Positions 8,378 to 17,135 are shown, counted from the stretch's first letter. The stretch is DNA of 64,000 bases from Clostridium aminobutyricum (GCF_017255415.1 NZ_JAFJZZ010000001.1:434001-498000), one strand, 5' to 3'. Made by a program: numbers and translations. Notes: generated from the sequence alone by a model not told the origin.

Positions 8378-8475
8378 GCAAGACGGCAAGAATAACAGTG
8401 TAAGCAAAAAATAAGCAAAGAAATTATATAAATTTACACAATAACTACACATAAGTTGCTTATTATTTAGTTATT

Positions 8476-8512
8476 AAGGTTGGTGTCGAAAGTTAAGGCG
8501 GCACCTGACCTT
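8476..8512 (+). promoter_or_regulatory. Leader hairpin upstream of abfD
   Basis: AAGGTTGGTG at 8476-8485 pairs imperfectly with CACCTGACCTT at 8502-8512 (one G.U and a bulge), 46 nt ahead of the abfD start. No T-run follows. It may stabilise or regulate the abfD message. No clear -35/-10 pair is visible in the 180-nt gap between the nifU-like gene and abfD. Confidence 0.35.
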
Positions 8513-8557
8513 GATTATATCATTTATATCATTATTTTAAGAAGGAGTGATTATATT

Positions 8558-10030
8558 ATGTTAATGACAGCAGAACAGTACATTGAGAGTCTAAGAAAGC
8601 TAAACACAAGAGTTTATATGTTTGGTGAAAAAATCGAGAATTGGGTGGATCATCCAATGATCAGACCTTCCATCAACTGCGTAGCAATGACTTATGAATT
8701 AGCTCAGGATCCTCAGTACGCTGACTTAATGACTACAAAGTCAAACTTAATAGGTAAAACTATCAACAGATTTGCAAATCTACACCAGAGCACAGATGAC
8801 CTTAGAAAAAAGGTTAAGATGCAGAGACTTCTTGGACAGAAGACCGCATCATGCTTCCAGAGATGTGTAGGTATGGACGCTTTCAATGCAGTTTTCTCAA
8901 CTACATATGAAATCGACCAGAAATATGGAACAAACTATCACAAGAACTTTACTGAATACTTAAAGTATATACAGGAAAATGACCTTATTGTTGACGGTGC
9001 AATGACTGACCCTAAGGGTGACAGAGGACTTGCTCCATCCGCACAGAAGGATCCAGATCTTTTCTTGAGAATCGTTGAAAAAAGAGAAGATGGTATCGTT
9101 GTAAGAGGAGCTAAGGCTCACCAGACTGGTTCCATCAACTCCCACGAACACATCATCATGCCTACAATCGCTATGACAGAAGCTGATAAGGATTATGCAG
9201 TATCATTTGCTTGTCCTTCCGATGCTGATGGTCTATTCATGATCTACGGCAGACAGTCATGTGACACAAGAAAGATGGAAGAAGGCGCTGACATTGACCT
9301 TGGTAACAAGCAGTTCGGCGGACAGGAAGCTTTAGTCGTATTCGATAACGTATTTATTCCAAATGACAGAATCTTCCTTTGCCAAGAATATGATTTCGCT
9401 GGCATGATGGTAGAAAGATTTGCTGGATACCACAGACAGTCATACGGCGGATGTAAGGTTGGAGTAGGCGACGTTGTAATCGGTGCTGCTGCTTTAGCTG
9501 CTGACTACAATGGAGCTCAGAAGGCTTCTCACGTTAAAGATAAGCTTATCGAAATGACTCACTTAAATGAAACTTTATATTGCTGCGGTATTGCTTGTTC
9601 AGCAGAAGGTTATCCAACTGCTGCTGGTAACTATCAGATTGACCTTCTTCTTGCAAATGTATGTAAGCAGAACATCACTAGATTCCCTTACGAAATCGTA
9701 AGACTAGCTGAAGATATCGCTGGTGGATTAATGGTTACTATGCCTTCAGAAGCTGACTTTAAGTCAGAAACAGTTGTTGGTAGAGATGGCGAAACTATTG
9801 GAGATTTCTGCAATAAGTTCTTCGCTGCTGCTCCTACTTGCACAACAGAAGAAAGAATGAGAGTTCTTAGATTCTTAGAAAACATCTGCTTAGGTGCATC
9901 CGCTGTAGGTTACAGAACTGAATCCATGCATGGTGCAGGTTCCCCTCAGGCTCAGAGAATCATGATCGCTCGTCAGGGCAACATCAACGCTAAGAAAGAA
10001 TTAGCTAAGGCAATCGCTGGAATTAAATAA
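8558..10030 (+). CDS. abfD: 4-Hydroxybutyryl-CoA dehydratase / vinylacetyl-CoA isomerase
   Basis: A 490-residue FAD and 4Fe-4S enzyme that dehydrates 4-hydroxybutyryl-CoA and isomerises vinylacetyl-CoA to crotonyl-CoA, the radical step of 4-aminobutyrate fermentation. The cluster ligands known from the C. aminobutyricum structure are all present at the same numbers: C99 and C103 in ASCFQRCVG, H292 in GYHRQ and C299 in GGCK. The fold is acyl-CoA-dehydrogenase-like. ATG 8558 has GAAGGAG at 8551 and gives the known N-terminus MLMTAEQYIESL; an upstream in-frame start is not needed. Codon use is strongly biased (AGA for Arg, GCT for Ala), as expected for an abundant catabolic enzyme. A terminator follows. 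Confidence 0.97.
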   Translation: MLMTAEQYIESLRKLNTRVYMFGEKIENWVDHPMIRPSINCVAMTYELAQDPQYADLMTTKSNLIGKTINRFANLHQSTDDLRKKVKMQRLLGQKTASCFQRCVGMDAFNAVFSTTYEIDQKYGTNYHKNFTEYLKYIQENDLIVDGAMTDPKGDRGLAPSAQKDPDLFLRIVEKREDGIVVRGAKAHQTGSINSHEHIIMPTIAMTEADKDYAVSFACPSDADGLFMIYGRQSCDTRKMEEGADIDLGNKQFGGQEALVVFDNVFIPNDRIFLCQEYDFAGMMVERFAGYHRQSYGGCKVGVGDVVIGAAALAADYNGAQKASHVKDKLIEMTHLNETLYCCGIACSAEGYPTAAGNYQIDLLLANVCKQNITRFPYEIVRLAEDIAGGLMVTMPSEADFKSETVVGRDGETIGDFCNKFFAAAPTCTTEERMRVLRFLENICLGASAVGYRTESMHGAGSPQAQRIMIARQGNINAKKELAKAIAGIK

Positions 10031-10099
10031 AAAGTTGCTAAAATTTCTAAGTCTGCCGATTGTATAGCTCGGTAGGTTTGATGTGCAATTTAATAATAG

Positions 10100-10132
10100 G
10101 CCGCCCAGCCTTATTGCTGAGCGGCTTATTTT
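10100..10132 (+). terminator. Terminator after abfD
   Basis: Stem GCCGCCCAGC (10100-10109) pairs with GCTGAGCGGC (10116-10125) with one mismatch, followed by TTATTTT. It separates abfD from the small Cys-rich gene, so abfD mRNA may be produced in excess over the downstream genes by partial termination. Confidence 0.75.
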
Positions 10133-10190
10133 AGAAAAATAGAACTTCTCTGCATGACGGCGCAGGGAGTGATTCATAGGAGGAATGAAC

Positions 10191-10454
10191 ATGAAGTGCG
10201 GCGTGAGATTTTGTGGCGGTTGCAATCCGAGATTTGATCGAGGTGCTGTCTACGAACGCATTAAAAACAAGCTTGCAGGTAAAGTTGAATTTTTCATAGC
10301 AGAGGAAGGAGTCCCATATGATGTGATTCTTGTCATTGGGGGATGCACAAATTGCTGCGCATCCTATTTGCAATTTGAAGCTGACGGGGTGATCAAGATA
10401 TGGGATGAGGAACATGAAGATGATATGGTTGAGTTTTTATTAAACAAATGCTAA
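10191..10454 (+). CDS. Small Cys-rich protein in the 4-hydroxybutyrate cluster
   Basis: An 87-residue protein, mostly soluble. The N-terminus is MKCGVRFCGGCNPRFDRG, giving C-x4-C-x2-C, and a second group GGCTNCCASY gives C-x2-CC; a final Cys ends the chain. The middle part (KVEFFIAEEGVPYDVILVIGG) looks like a small alpha/beta fold. The cysteine pattern suggests an Fe-S or metal site, but I do not know a function. ATG 10191 was chosen because AGGAGG (10178-10183) is 7 nt upstream, while ATG 10185 is only 1 nt away. It lies between abfD and abfT, in the same direction, 30 nt before abfT. Confidence 0.75.
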   Translation: MKCGVRFCGGCNPRFDRGAVYERIKNKLAGKVEFFIAEEGVPYDVILVIGGCTNCCASYLQFEADGVIKIWDEEHEDDMVEFLLNKC

Positions 10455-10484
10455 TATTATCTATTCTATTTATGGAGGAGCAAA

Positions 10485-11801
10485 ATGGATTGGAAAAAAA
10501 TTTATGAAGACAGAACATGCACTGCAGATGAAGCAGTAAAGAGCATTAAGTCAGGTGACAGAGTGCTATTTGCGCACTGTGTTGCTGAACCGCCAGTTCT
10601 TGTAGAAGCAATGGTTGCGAATGCAGCTGCATACAAGAATGTAACGGTTTCACACATGGTTACCCTTGGAAAGGGTGAATACTCAAAACCAGAATATAAG
10701 GAAAACTTTACTTTTGAAGGTTGGTTTACAAGCCCTTCAACAAGAGGATCCATTGCAGAAGGACACGGACAGTTTGTCCCTGTATTCTTCCACGAGGTAC
10801 CATCTTTAATCAGAAAAGACATTTTCCATGTTGATGTATTCATGGTAATGGTATCCCCTCCAGATCATAACGGATTCTGCTGTGTGGGTGTATCTTCTGA
10901 CTATACGATGCAGGCTATCAAATCAGCAAAAATTGTACTTGCTGAAGTAAATGATCAGGTACCTGTAGTTTATGGAGATACATTTGTTCACGTTAGTGAA
11001 ATCGACAAGTTCGTAGAAACTTCACATCCACTTCCAGAAATCGGACTTCCTAAGATCGGTGAAGTAGAAGCTGCTATTGGTAAGCACTGCGCTTCCCTAA
11101 TCGAAGATGGTTCCACATTACAGCTTGGTATCGGAGCTATTCCGGATGCTGTACTTTCACAGCTTAAGGACAAGAAACACCTTGGTATCCACTCTGAAAT
11201 GATTTCCGACGGTGTTGTAGATCTTTACGAAGCAGGCGTTATAGACTGCAGCCAAAAGTCTATCGACAAAGGCAAAATGGCAATAACATTCTTAATGGGA
11301 ACGAAGAGACTTTATGATTTCGCTGCAAACAATCCAAAGGTTGAATTAAAGCCGGTTGACTACATAAATCATCCATCTGTAGTTGCACAGTGCTCCAAAA
11401 TGGTTTGCATCAATGCTTGCTTGCAAGTTGATTTTATGGGTCAGATTGTATCCGATAGTATTGGGACAAAGCAGTTCTCAGGAGTAGGCGGTCAGGTTGA
11501 CTTCGTAAGAGGTGCATCCATGTCTATTGACGGAAAAGGTAAAGCGATCATCGCGATGCCTTCCGTTGCAAAGAAGAAGGATGGAAGTATGATTTCGAAG
11601 ATCGTTCCATTCATCGATCACGGTGCAGCTGTAACTACATCCAGAAACGATGCGGACTATGTCGTAACGGAATATGGTATTGCTGAAATGAAGGGTAAGT
11701 CTTTACAGGACAGAGCAAGAGCGTTAATCAATATTGCACACCCTGATTTCAAAGATGAATTAAAGGCTGAATTTGAAAAGAGATTCAACGCGGCATTCTA
11801 A
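10485..11801 (+). CDS. abfT: 4-Hydroxybutyrate CoA-transferase
   Basis: A 438-residue family I CoA-transferase that moves CoA from acetyl-CoA (or butyryl-CoA) to 4-hydroxybutyrate. The catalytic glutamate is E238 in GIHSEMISDG, the same position as in the crystallised C. aminobutyricum enzyme. Other family signatures are TLQLGIGAIPDAV (about 211-223) and QFSGVGGQVDFVRGA near residue 340. The ATG has TATGGAGGAG upstream. It is the middle enzyme of the cluster: it follows the Cys-rich protein by 30 nt and precedes abfH by 57 nt, consistent with one transcript. The carboxylate product chain leads to abfD. Related acetate or succinate CoA-transferases are the main alternative, made unlikely by context. 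Confidence 0.95.
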   Translation: MDWKKIYEDRTCTADEAVKSIKSGDRVLFAHCVAEPPVLVEAMVANAAAYKNVTVSHMVTLGKGEYSKPEYKENFTFEGWFTSPSTRGSIAEGHGQFVPVFFHEVPSLIRKDIFHVDVFMVMVSPPDHNGFCCVGVSSDYTMQAIKSAKIVLAEVNDQVPVVYGDTFVHVSEIDKFVETSHPLPEIGLPKIGEVEAAIGKHCASLIEDGSTLQLGIGAIPDAVLSQLKDKKHLGIHSEMISDGVVDLYEAGVIDCSQKSIDKGKMAITFLMGTKRLYDFAANNPKVELKPVDYINHPSVVAQCSKMVCINACLQVDFMGQIVSDSIGTKQFSGVGGQVDFVRGASMSIDGKGKAIIAMPSVAKKKDGSMISKIVPFIDHGAAVTTSRNDADYVVTEYGIAEMKGKSLQDRARALINIAHPDFKDELKAEFEKRFNAAF

Positions 11802-11858
11802 TTGGAACCAGATCAATTAGTATCAGTTATAATTTGATTATATAATGGAGGTAAAATT

Positions 11859-12977
11859 ATGCAAGCTTTAAGAGTAGTACCTAAGGTGTTTTATTTTGAC
11901 ACTTTCAAGGAATTTAATGACGAATTCAAAGTTGGAAAGAAAGACTTACTTGTAACAAACGAATGGATGTATACTCCATACGTTGCTCCACTAGGAGTTG
12001 AAACAAATGTAATTTTACAGGAAAAGTTTGGTACCGGCGAACCATCAGATGAAATGATCGATGCTATGGCAGCTGAAATGAAGAAGTATGACTTCGACAG
12101 AATTATCGCTTTTGGTGGCGGTACAATTGTTGATATCTGCAAAGTTCTAGCTCTTGACGTTCCTGAAAAGTCAGTTGATCTTTTCACTGGCGCAGTTGCT
12201 CCTAAGAAGATTAAGGAATTAGTAGTAGTTCCTACAACTTGTGGTACTGGTTCAGAAGTAACTAACGTTGCTATCGCTGAATTAAAGTCATTACACGTAA
12301 AGAAGGGTATCGCTGTAGACGAAACATATGCTGATATCGCTGTTCTTGTTCCTGAAACTGTTAAGGGGCTTCCTTATAAGTTCTTCGTAACAAGTTCCGT
12401 TGATGCTCTAATTCATGCTATTGAATCATTCCTATCACCTAAGGCATCTCCTTTCACAGAAATGTATTCCTTAAAGGCTATCGAAATGATCATGGCTGGA
12501 TACAAGGAAATCATTGCAAAGGGTCAAGACGAAAGATTAAACAACCTTAAGAACTTCTGTCTTGCTTCTTGCTATGCTGGTATTGCTTTCGGTAACGCTG
12601 GATGTGCGGCAGTACATGCATTGTCCTACTCCATCGGCGGAGCTTTCCACGTACCTCATGGTGAAGCGAACTACCAGTTCTTCACAGAAGTATTCAAGAT
12701 GTACATGAGAAAGGACCCTAACGGAAAGATTCAGCAAGCTAACCAGATCTTTGCTGATATCTTAGGCGTTCCAAATGATGAAAAGCTTTATGATGCTCTA
12801 GAAGACTTCTTGAACAAGCTAATCGCTAAGAAGCCTTTAAGAGAGTATGGAATGGTTGAAGCTCAGATCGATGAGTTTACTCAGAGCACTGTTGCTAACC
12901 AGCAGAGACTTCTTGGAAACAACTATGTATTCCTAACTGACGAAGAAATCAGAGAAATCTTCGCTAACTTATACTAA
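11859..12977 (+). CDS. abfH: 4-Hydroxybutyrate dehydrogenase
   Basis: A 372-residue iron-dependent (group III) alcohol dehydrogenase reducing succinate semialdehyde to 4-hydroxybutyrate with NADH. Visible motifs are the nucleotide loop FGGGTIVDICKVLAL, VVPTTCGTGSEVTNVA, and the metal-binding segments DALIHAIESFLS, NAGCAAVHALSYSIGG and FHVPHGEANY. Strong GGAGG ribosome binding site 8 nt upstream of the ATG. Last gene of the 4-hydroxybutyrate cluster and closed by a clear terminator. Codon use is strongly biased, as in abfD. The GABA transaminase that would supply succinate semialdehyde is not in this window. Confidence 0.93.
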   Translation: MQALRVVPKVFYFDTFKEFNDEFKVGKKDLLVTNEWMYTPYVAPLGVETNVILQEKFGTGEPSDEMIDAMAAEMKKYDFDRIIAFGGGTIVDICKVLALDVPEKSVDLFTGAVAPKKIKELVVVPTTCGTGSEVTNVAIAELKSLHVKKGIAVDETYADIAVLVPETVKGLPYKFFVTSSVDALIHAIESFLSPKASPFTEMYSLKAIEMIMAGYKEIIAKGQDERLNNLKNFCLASCYAGIAFGNAGCAAVHALSYSIGGAFHVPHGEANYQFFTEVFKMYMRKDPNGKIQQANQIFADILGVPNDEKLYDALEDFLNKLIAKKPLREYGMVEAQIDEFTQSTVANQQRLLGNNYVFLTDEEIREIFANLY

Positions 12978-12997
12978 TACGACTTCAGTATAGACAG

Positions 12998-13030
12998 AAC
13001 AACCTAGATGAAAATCTAGGTTGTTTTTTT
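12998..13030 (+). terminator. Terminator after abfH
   Basis: Stem AACAACCTAGAT (12998-13009) pairs perfectly with ATCTAGGTTGTT around GAAA, followed by TTTTTT. It ends the 4-hydroxybutyrate operon. Confidence 0.9.
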
Positions 13031-13066
13031 ACTGTTTCAGATCGTATTTTTTCATAGGAAGCTTTG

Positions 13067-13307
13067 TGGTATAATGAACGCAACGATTGAATACAGCGTT
13101 GTATTTTTGCACCAAGCTTGCTTGGCTAGGCAAAACGGACAGCAGAGAGCAGAGCGAATCGGAGCAGCAGGCGTTGCTGCAAGGAAGTGTTCATTGAATC
13201 AACCTGTGACGCGGCTTGTATGGTATAATGAATGCAACTATTGATTCGGCGTTGCCGTAAGGAAGCATTCATTGAATCATACGGCGACACGGCTTGTATG
13301 ATATAAT
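13067..13307 (+). repeat. R2 repeat, long and short units in tandem
   Basis: Two adjacent units begin TGGTATAATGAA (13067 and 13221) and each contains GTTCATTGAATC or CATTCATTGAATC near its end. The long unit holds the palindrome CCAAGCTTGCTTGG and the stretch GGCAAAACGGACAGCAG. The short unit ends ATACGGCGACACGGCTTG followed by TATGATATAAT. Each end carries an extended -10 motif (TGGTATAAT or TGATATAAT). Homologous DNA lies at 16914-17076 and in reverse at 54831-54887. It occupies most of the gap between abfH and the permease. Confidence 0.75.
13299..13307 (+). promoter_or_regulatory. Extended -10 at the edge of R2, candidate permease promoter
   Basis: TGATATAAT, a perfect extended -10, forms the right edge of the repeat 50 nt before the permease ATG. 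No good -35 is seen, which extended -10 promoters may not need. Confidence 0.4.
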
Positions 13308-13356
13308 AAAAGTGTAAATAATAAAGTTGACATGTATTAAATGTGGAGATGACTGA

Positions 13357-14775
13357 ATGACTACAGAAAATAAAAAAAGTTTTGCGAAGGCACTAGGAAG
13401 AACAGATGTAATAGCCTTGGGATTCGGAACGATGGTTGGTTGGAGCTGGGTTATGCTTGCTGTCAGCTGGTTAAATCATGCCGGTTTCTACGGCACTTTG
13501 TTAGCATTTGTTATTGGTGCAGCAGTTATCGGTACGGTTGGACTTGCCTATGGAGAATTAGCGTCTGCGCTTCCTCTCGCCGGAGGGGAAATCGTTTACG
13601 TCTACAGAGCTTTAGGAGTAATTCCTGCTTGGATCGTTGGCTGGACGATGACATTTGCTTACATCGGCGTGGCAGCATGGGAAAGTATTGCCATCGCTAC
13701 CGCATTAGATTATCTATTTCCTATTCCGCAGGTATTTCTTTTATGGGATATTGCCGGATATTCCGTCTATTTATCATGGACGGCGATAGGCTGCTTCGCT
13801 TCTATCATCATGCTTCTTTTGAATCTTTTCGGAACACATCCGGCCATTATCGTGCAAGTAATGGCTACGGCAGGGATGTTTATTATTGGATTTATTATGT
13901 TTTTCGGAGGAATTTCATTTGGAAGTATAGAAAATATCGGAGAGCCTTTCATCGATATCAAAGGTTTTTCCTATGTATTTCTGATGGTTCCGTCCATGCT
14001 TATCGGATTTGATGTTATTCCGCACTCCTCAGAGGAAATGAATCTGCACCCAAAGAATATCGGCAAAACGATTATGGTATGCATTGTATTGGCTTTTTTT
14101 TGGTATTTCACATTGATTATCGGGACGGCTTTTGCGGCTCCTGCTGAAATCAGAATGTCCGCTACCATGCCTACTGCAGATGTGATGGCTTATGCGTTTG
14201 GTGACGAAATCTTTGGGAAAGTGGTGATCTTGAGTGGCATCTTAGGCATATTAACGTCTTGGAATGGTTTTTTTATGGGAGCATCCCGATTGATTTTTTC
14301 TCTCGGAAGGGCAAAGATGCTGCCTCCTGTTTTCGGCCAATTGCACAGCAAGTATAGAACGCCCTGGCTGGCAACTCTTTTAGTAGGATCTATTTGCACC
14401 GCCGCACCTTTTCTGGGCAAGAATGCGTTGGTTTGGCTTGTCAATGCAAATTCCTTTTGCACTCTTTTTTCGTATTTATGTGTAGCGTTGGCATTTTTAC
14501 TGCTGCGCAAAAAAGAACCGAATCTATATCGGCCTTTTAAGGTAAAAGGAGGAGAATTTGTAGGGATGGTCGCCGTAACTATTTCAGCCTTGTATTTCAT
14601 TGTGTATATCCCTACCATTCTAGCTACTGACACAAGGATTTCAATGATATTTGTCGCCGTATGGATGCTGTTCGGGTTTACCATGTTGATCTATATGAAA
14701 CTGAAATATGAAAAAACAGATCCCCAAGAACGTGAAATTTTAGTTTTTGGTGAAAAATACGCAAGGAAGTATTGA
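13357..14775 (+). CDS. APC-superfamily amino acid permease
   Basis: A 472-residue integral membrane protein with about 12 hydrophobic helices. The first helix has the family signature DVIALGFGTMVGWSWVML (helix-break glycines), and later segments include GELASALPLAGGEIVYVYRALG and SWNGFFMGASRLIFSLGRAKMLP, typical of amino acid/polyamine permeases. A proton- or exchange-driven uptake of an amino acid is expected. Its place next to the 4-hydroxybutyrate genes makes 4-aminobutyrate a possible substrate, but this is inference from position only. It is followed after 10 nt by a sensor kinase, so the two are probably cotranscribed, and the upstream repeat R2 supplies a candidate promoter. Confidence 0.85.
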   Translation: MTTENKKSFAKALGRTDVIALGFGTMVGWSWVMLAVSWLNHAGFYGTLLAFVIGAAVIGTVGLAYGELASALPLAGGEIVYVYRALGVIPAWIVGWTMTFAYIGVAAWESIAIATALDYLFPIPQVFLLWDIAGYSVYLSWTAIGCFASIIMLLLNLFGTHPAIIVQVMATAGMFIIGFIMFFGGISFGSIENIGEPFIDIKGFSYVFLMVPSMLIGFDVIPHSSEEMNLHPKNIGKTIMVCIVLAFFWYFTLIIGTAFAAPAEIRMSATMPTADVMAYAFGDEIFGKVVILSGILGILTSWNGFFMGASRLIFSLGRAKMLPPVFGQLHSKYRTPWLATLLVGSICTAAPFLGKNALVWLVNANSFCTLFSYLCVALAFLLLRKKEPNLYRPFKVKGGEFVGMVAVTISALYFIVYIPTILATDTRISMIFVAVWMLFGFTMLIYMKLKYEKTDPQEREILVFGEKYARKY

Positions 14776-14785
14776 GGTCTATTGT

Positions 14786-16804
14786 ATGAAAAAGGAAAAT
14801 ATGATTGTAATAATGATTTGTGTAGCTCTCTTCATTTTAGGAACCCTTGTTTATACAGATAATCCTTTCGATATTGATGACCGCTCCAAACAATTTGCCG
14901 TAAATCAAGAAGGAACGCATGGGTTTAATGAAAAGAGAGAACTTATTGTGGGCATCCCCGAAAATTTACTTTATTTAGCCTATCAATCAGAAGAAAAAGG
15001 GTTTTTAATCGATTACTTAAATGCTATTTTTGAACCTGCCAACATTCAACCTACGTATATACCTATAAAAAATCAGCAGGAAATGATAGCGGATTTGACC
15101 GAAGGCCGTATGGACTGCGCGGTTGTGACGGTAAATGAATTCATTCGTCGTCATTTGAAATCATTAAGCATTACGAAACCTTTGATGGAAATCAGAAACT
15201 CTATTTTTCTGTCTTCAAATTTATATGAATCGGCGAATGAGAGCAAAGCGCAATCCTTTTCAGGGGTTATAGTGAACCAATCCGATACGATACCACAAGG
15301 AGAGACGATTTCCTATAATGATGTCCCATTTAAGTTGTCGGAAGCAAGTACGGTTGAGGAGGCCATAAACTTAGCTTTACAAATGAAAGCAGATGGTATT
15401 ATAGGGGATGAACAAGCGATAAGCATCTATTTAAGAAATCATGATTTACTGGATCAGTATACAGACTTAAATATAGATTTAGGCGGGCAAAATGTTTGCC
15501 TTATTGTAAATAGCCATGAGACAACGCTTTATGATACCATAAATCAAGAAGTTCAAGAAATAAAATCCAGTCCTCTTGTTGGACAATTGCAAAGCAAATG
15601 GTTTGGCTTTTCCTATTCGTTGCAGGAAGAAAATAGATTTGAGGATTTTTCCATATTGTTGCTCGTCGTATTTCTTGCTGTGTTAAGCACCTTTTTCTTA
15701 TATTATTTGTTCAACAAAAACTTATATAAAGAATTGACGGAGAGAATGGAACAGCTTACGGCAAGTAAAAGAGAAATGAGCACCACGTTTAACGGTGTTT
15801 CCTACTATATGGCTGAACTTGATCCAAAAGGTATTGTAATCGATGTCAATAAAGCTTTTTTAATGTTTATTAAGCAAATGAATAACAATCAACCGATTGG
15901 CTTTCCTATTTGGAATACGTTAAAATTGCCGGAAGAATCTATTACAAAACTGCAGGCAGAAATTGAAAAAACAACTGAAAAAAATAAAGGACAATATATT
16001 GAACTGTCCTACGGAAAAACGATTTTGGATATTAACACCTTTCCAATTGAAAACAGCAAAGGTAAGATTGAGAAAATTTTATTTATGGCCAGTGATGTAA
16101 CCGGTATACGTATGGCTGAACGTCAGATGCTTCAAAACAATAAAATGATTGCTGTCGGACAGTTAGCGGCCGGTGTAGCGCATGAAATAAGAAATCCACT
16201 TGGACTGATTAGAAATTATTGTTATGTTTTAAAAAATATGAATCCGGAGGATGAGGCTCAAAAAAGACAGGCCATACAAATTATTGAAAAATCTGTGGAG
16301 ACTGCGAGTAAAATCATTACGAATTTACTGAATTTTTCCCGGATGAATACGATGGAGAAGGAACGTATTTATGTGCGAAACCATATTGATTCCGTTGTAT
16401 CATTAAATTATGGAAAGCTCAAAAAAAAGCAGATAAAAATCTATGTAAATTGCATAGAGGATTTTATAGCGAATATCTGTGTGGAAGCCTTGGATATGGT
16501 TTTAATTAATTTATTGTCTAATGCAATGGATGCGATCCAAGAAAGTGGAAAGATAACCATAGATATTTATAAATATGAAGATGATTTCGGTATTATTGTA
16601 ACCGATACAGGGGAAGGTATGGAAGAAGAAATTTTGAAAAATATCTATAATCCGTTTTTTACGACAAAGAAACATGGTCAAGGAAATGGTCTCGGATTAT
16701 ACATTGTATATAATGAAGTGCATAAAATGAACGGAACGATTGACGTGTTCAGTACACCTAATATAGGTACCAGCTTCAAAATAATACTACCGCTGAACAA
16801 TTAA
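14786..16804 (+). CDS. Sensor histidine kinase with extracytoplasmic solute-binding domain
   Basis: A 672-residue hybrid-architecture sensor. An N-terminal helix (about 6-22) anchors it. Residues about 50-275 form a bacterial extracellular solute-binding (family 3) domain, starting LIVGIPENLLYLAYQ. A helix at about 287-309 follows, then a PAS domain (about 330-440), HisKA with the phospho-accepting H466 in VAHEIRNP, and a HATPase domain with N box LINLLSNAMDAIQ, G1 DTGEGM and G2 GNGLGLYI. ATG 14786 follows TTGAGG at good spacing and begins MKKEN; an upstream in-frame start overlaps the permease. No response regulator is adjacent, so it is an orphan kinase. It may sense the permease's substrate. 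Confidence 0.88.
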   Translation: MKKENMIVIMICVALFILGTLVYTDNPFDIDDRSKQFAVNQEGTHGFNEKRELIVGIPENLLYLAYQSEEKGFLIDYLNAIFEPANIQPTYIPIKNQQEMIADLTEGRMDCAVVTVNEFIRRHLKSLSITKPLMEIRNSIFLSSNLYESANESKAQSFSGVIVNQSDTIPQGETISYNDVPFKLSEASTVEEAINLALQMKADGIIGDEQAISIYLRNHDLLDQYTDLNIDLGGQNVCLIVNSHETTLYDTINQEVQEIKSSPLVGQLQSKWFGFSYSLQEENRFEDFSILLLVVFLAVLSTFFLYYLFNKNLYKELTERMEQLTASKREMSTTFNGVSYYMAELDPKGIVIDVNKAFLMFIKQMNNNQPIGFPIWNTLKLPEESITKLQAEIEKTTEKNKGQYIELSYGKTILDINTFPIENSKGKIEKILFMASDVTGIRMAERQMLQNNKMIAVGQLAAGVAHEIRNPLGLIRNYCYVLKNMNPEDEAQKRQAIQIIEKSVETASKIITNLLNFSRMNTMEKERIYVRNHIDSVVSLNYGKLKKKQIKIYVNCIEDFIANICVEALDMVLINLLSNAMDAIQESGKITIDIYKYEDDFGIIVTDTGEGMEEEILKNIYNPFFTTKKHGQGNGLGLYIVYNEVHKMNGTIDVFSTPNIGTSFKIILPLNN

Positions 16805-16913
16805 AGAGCGGAACCATATCTGAAAAATTTAGTATTATAGTATGTTAATTCCTTATGGAACCCTTAAACTTAGATTATAAAAATGGGATTTTGTTGAAAA
16901 ATAGGGGTTTTTG

Positions 16914-17076
16914 TAATATAATGAACGCAGTGATCGGATCGGCGTTGCCTTTTTGCCCCAAGCTTGCTTGGCCCGGCAAAACGGACAGCAGGGAGCGTGA
17001 GCGAGTCGGAGGCGGAGCCGTTGCCGCAGGGAGGCGTTCATTGGATCATACGGCGACGCAGCTTGTATGATATGAT
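16914..17076 (+). repeat. R2 repeat, single full unit
   Basis: Starts AATATAATGAACGCAGTGAT, contains GGCGTTGCCTTTTTGCCCC and the palindrome CCAAGCTTGCTTGG, and ends GGCGTTCATTGGATCATACG then TTGTATGATATGAT. The ends AATGAACGC and GCGTTCATT are inverted repeats. It is the best-preserved copy of the family at 13067-13307. Its last motif TGATATGAT (17068-17076) lies 60 nt before the DUF975 gene. It fills the 330-nt gap after the kinase, where I see no gene. Confidence 0.75.
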
Positions 17077-17135
17077 ACTTTCATGTTTAATTGCTTGTAA
17101 AAGCAAAAATCTAAAAAGGGAAGGGAAAGAGAAAA

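Noticed and set aside
13325-13356. TTGACA at 13326 as the permease -35
   Set aside because: A -10 at proper spacing would fall at or past the ATG, so it cannot serve this gene.
14190-14684. 164-codon minus-strand frame inside the permease gene
   Set aside because: It is antisense to conserved membrane helices and shows no independent start signal.
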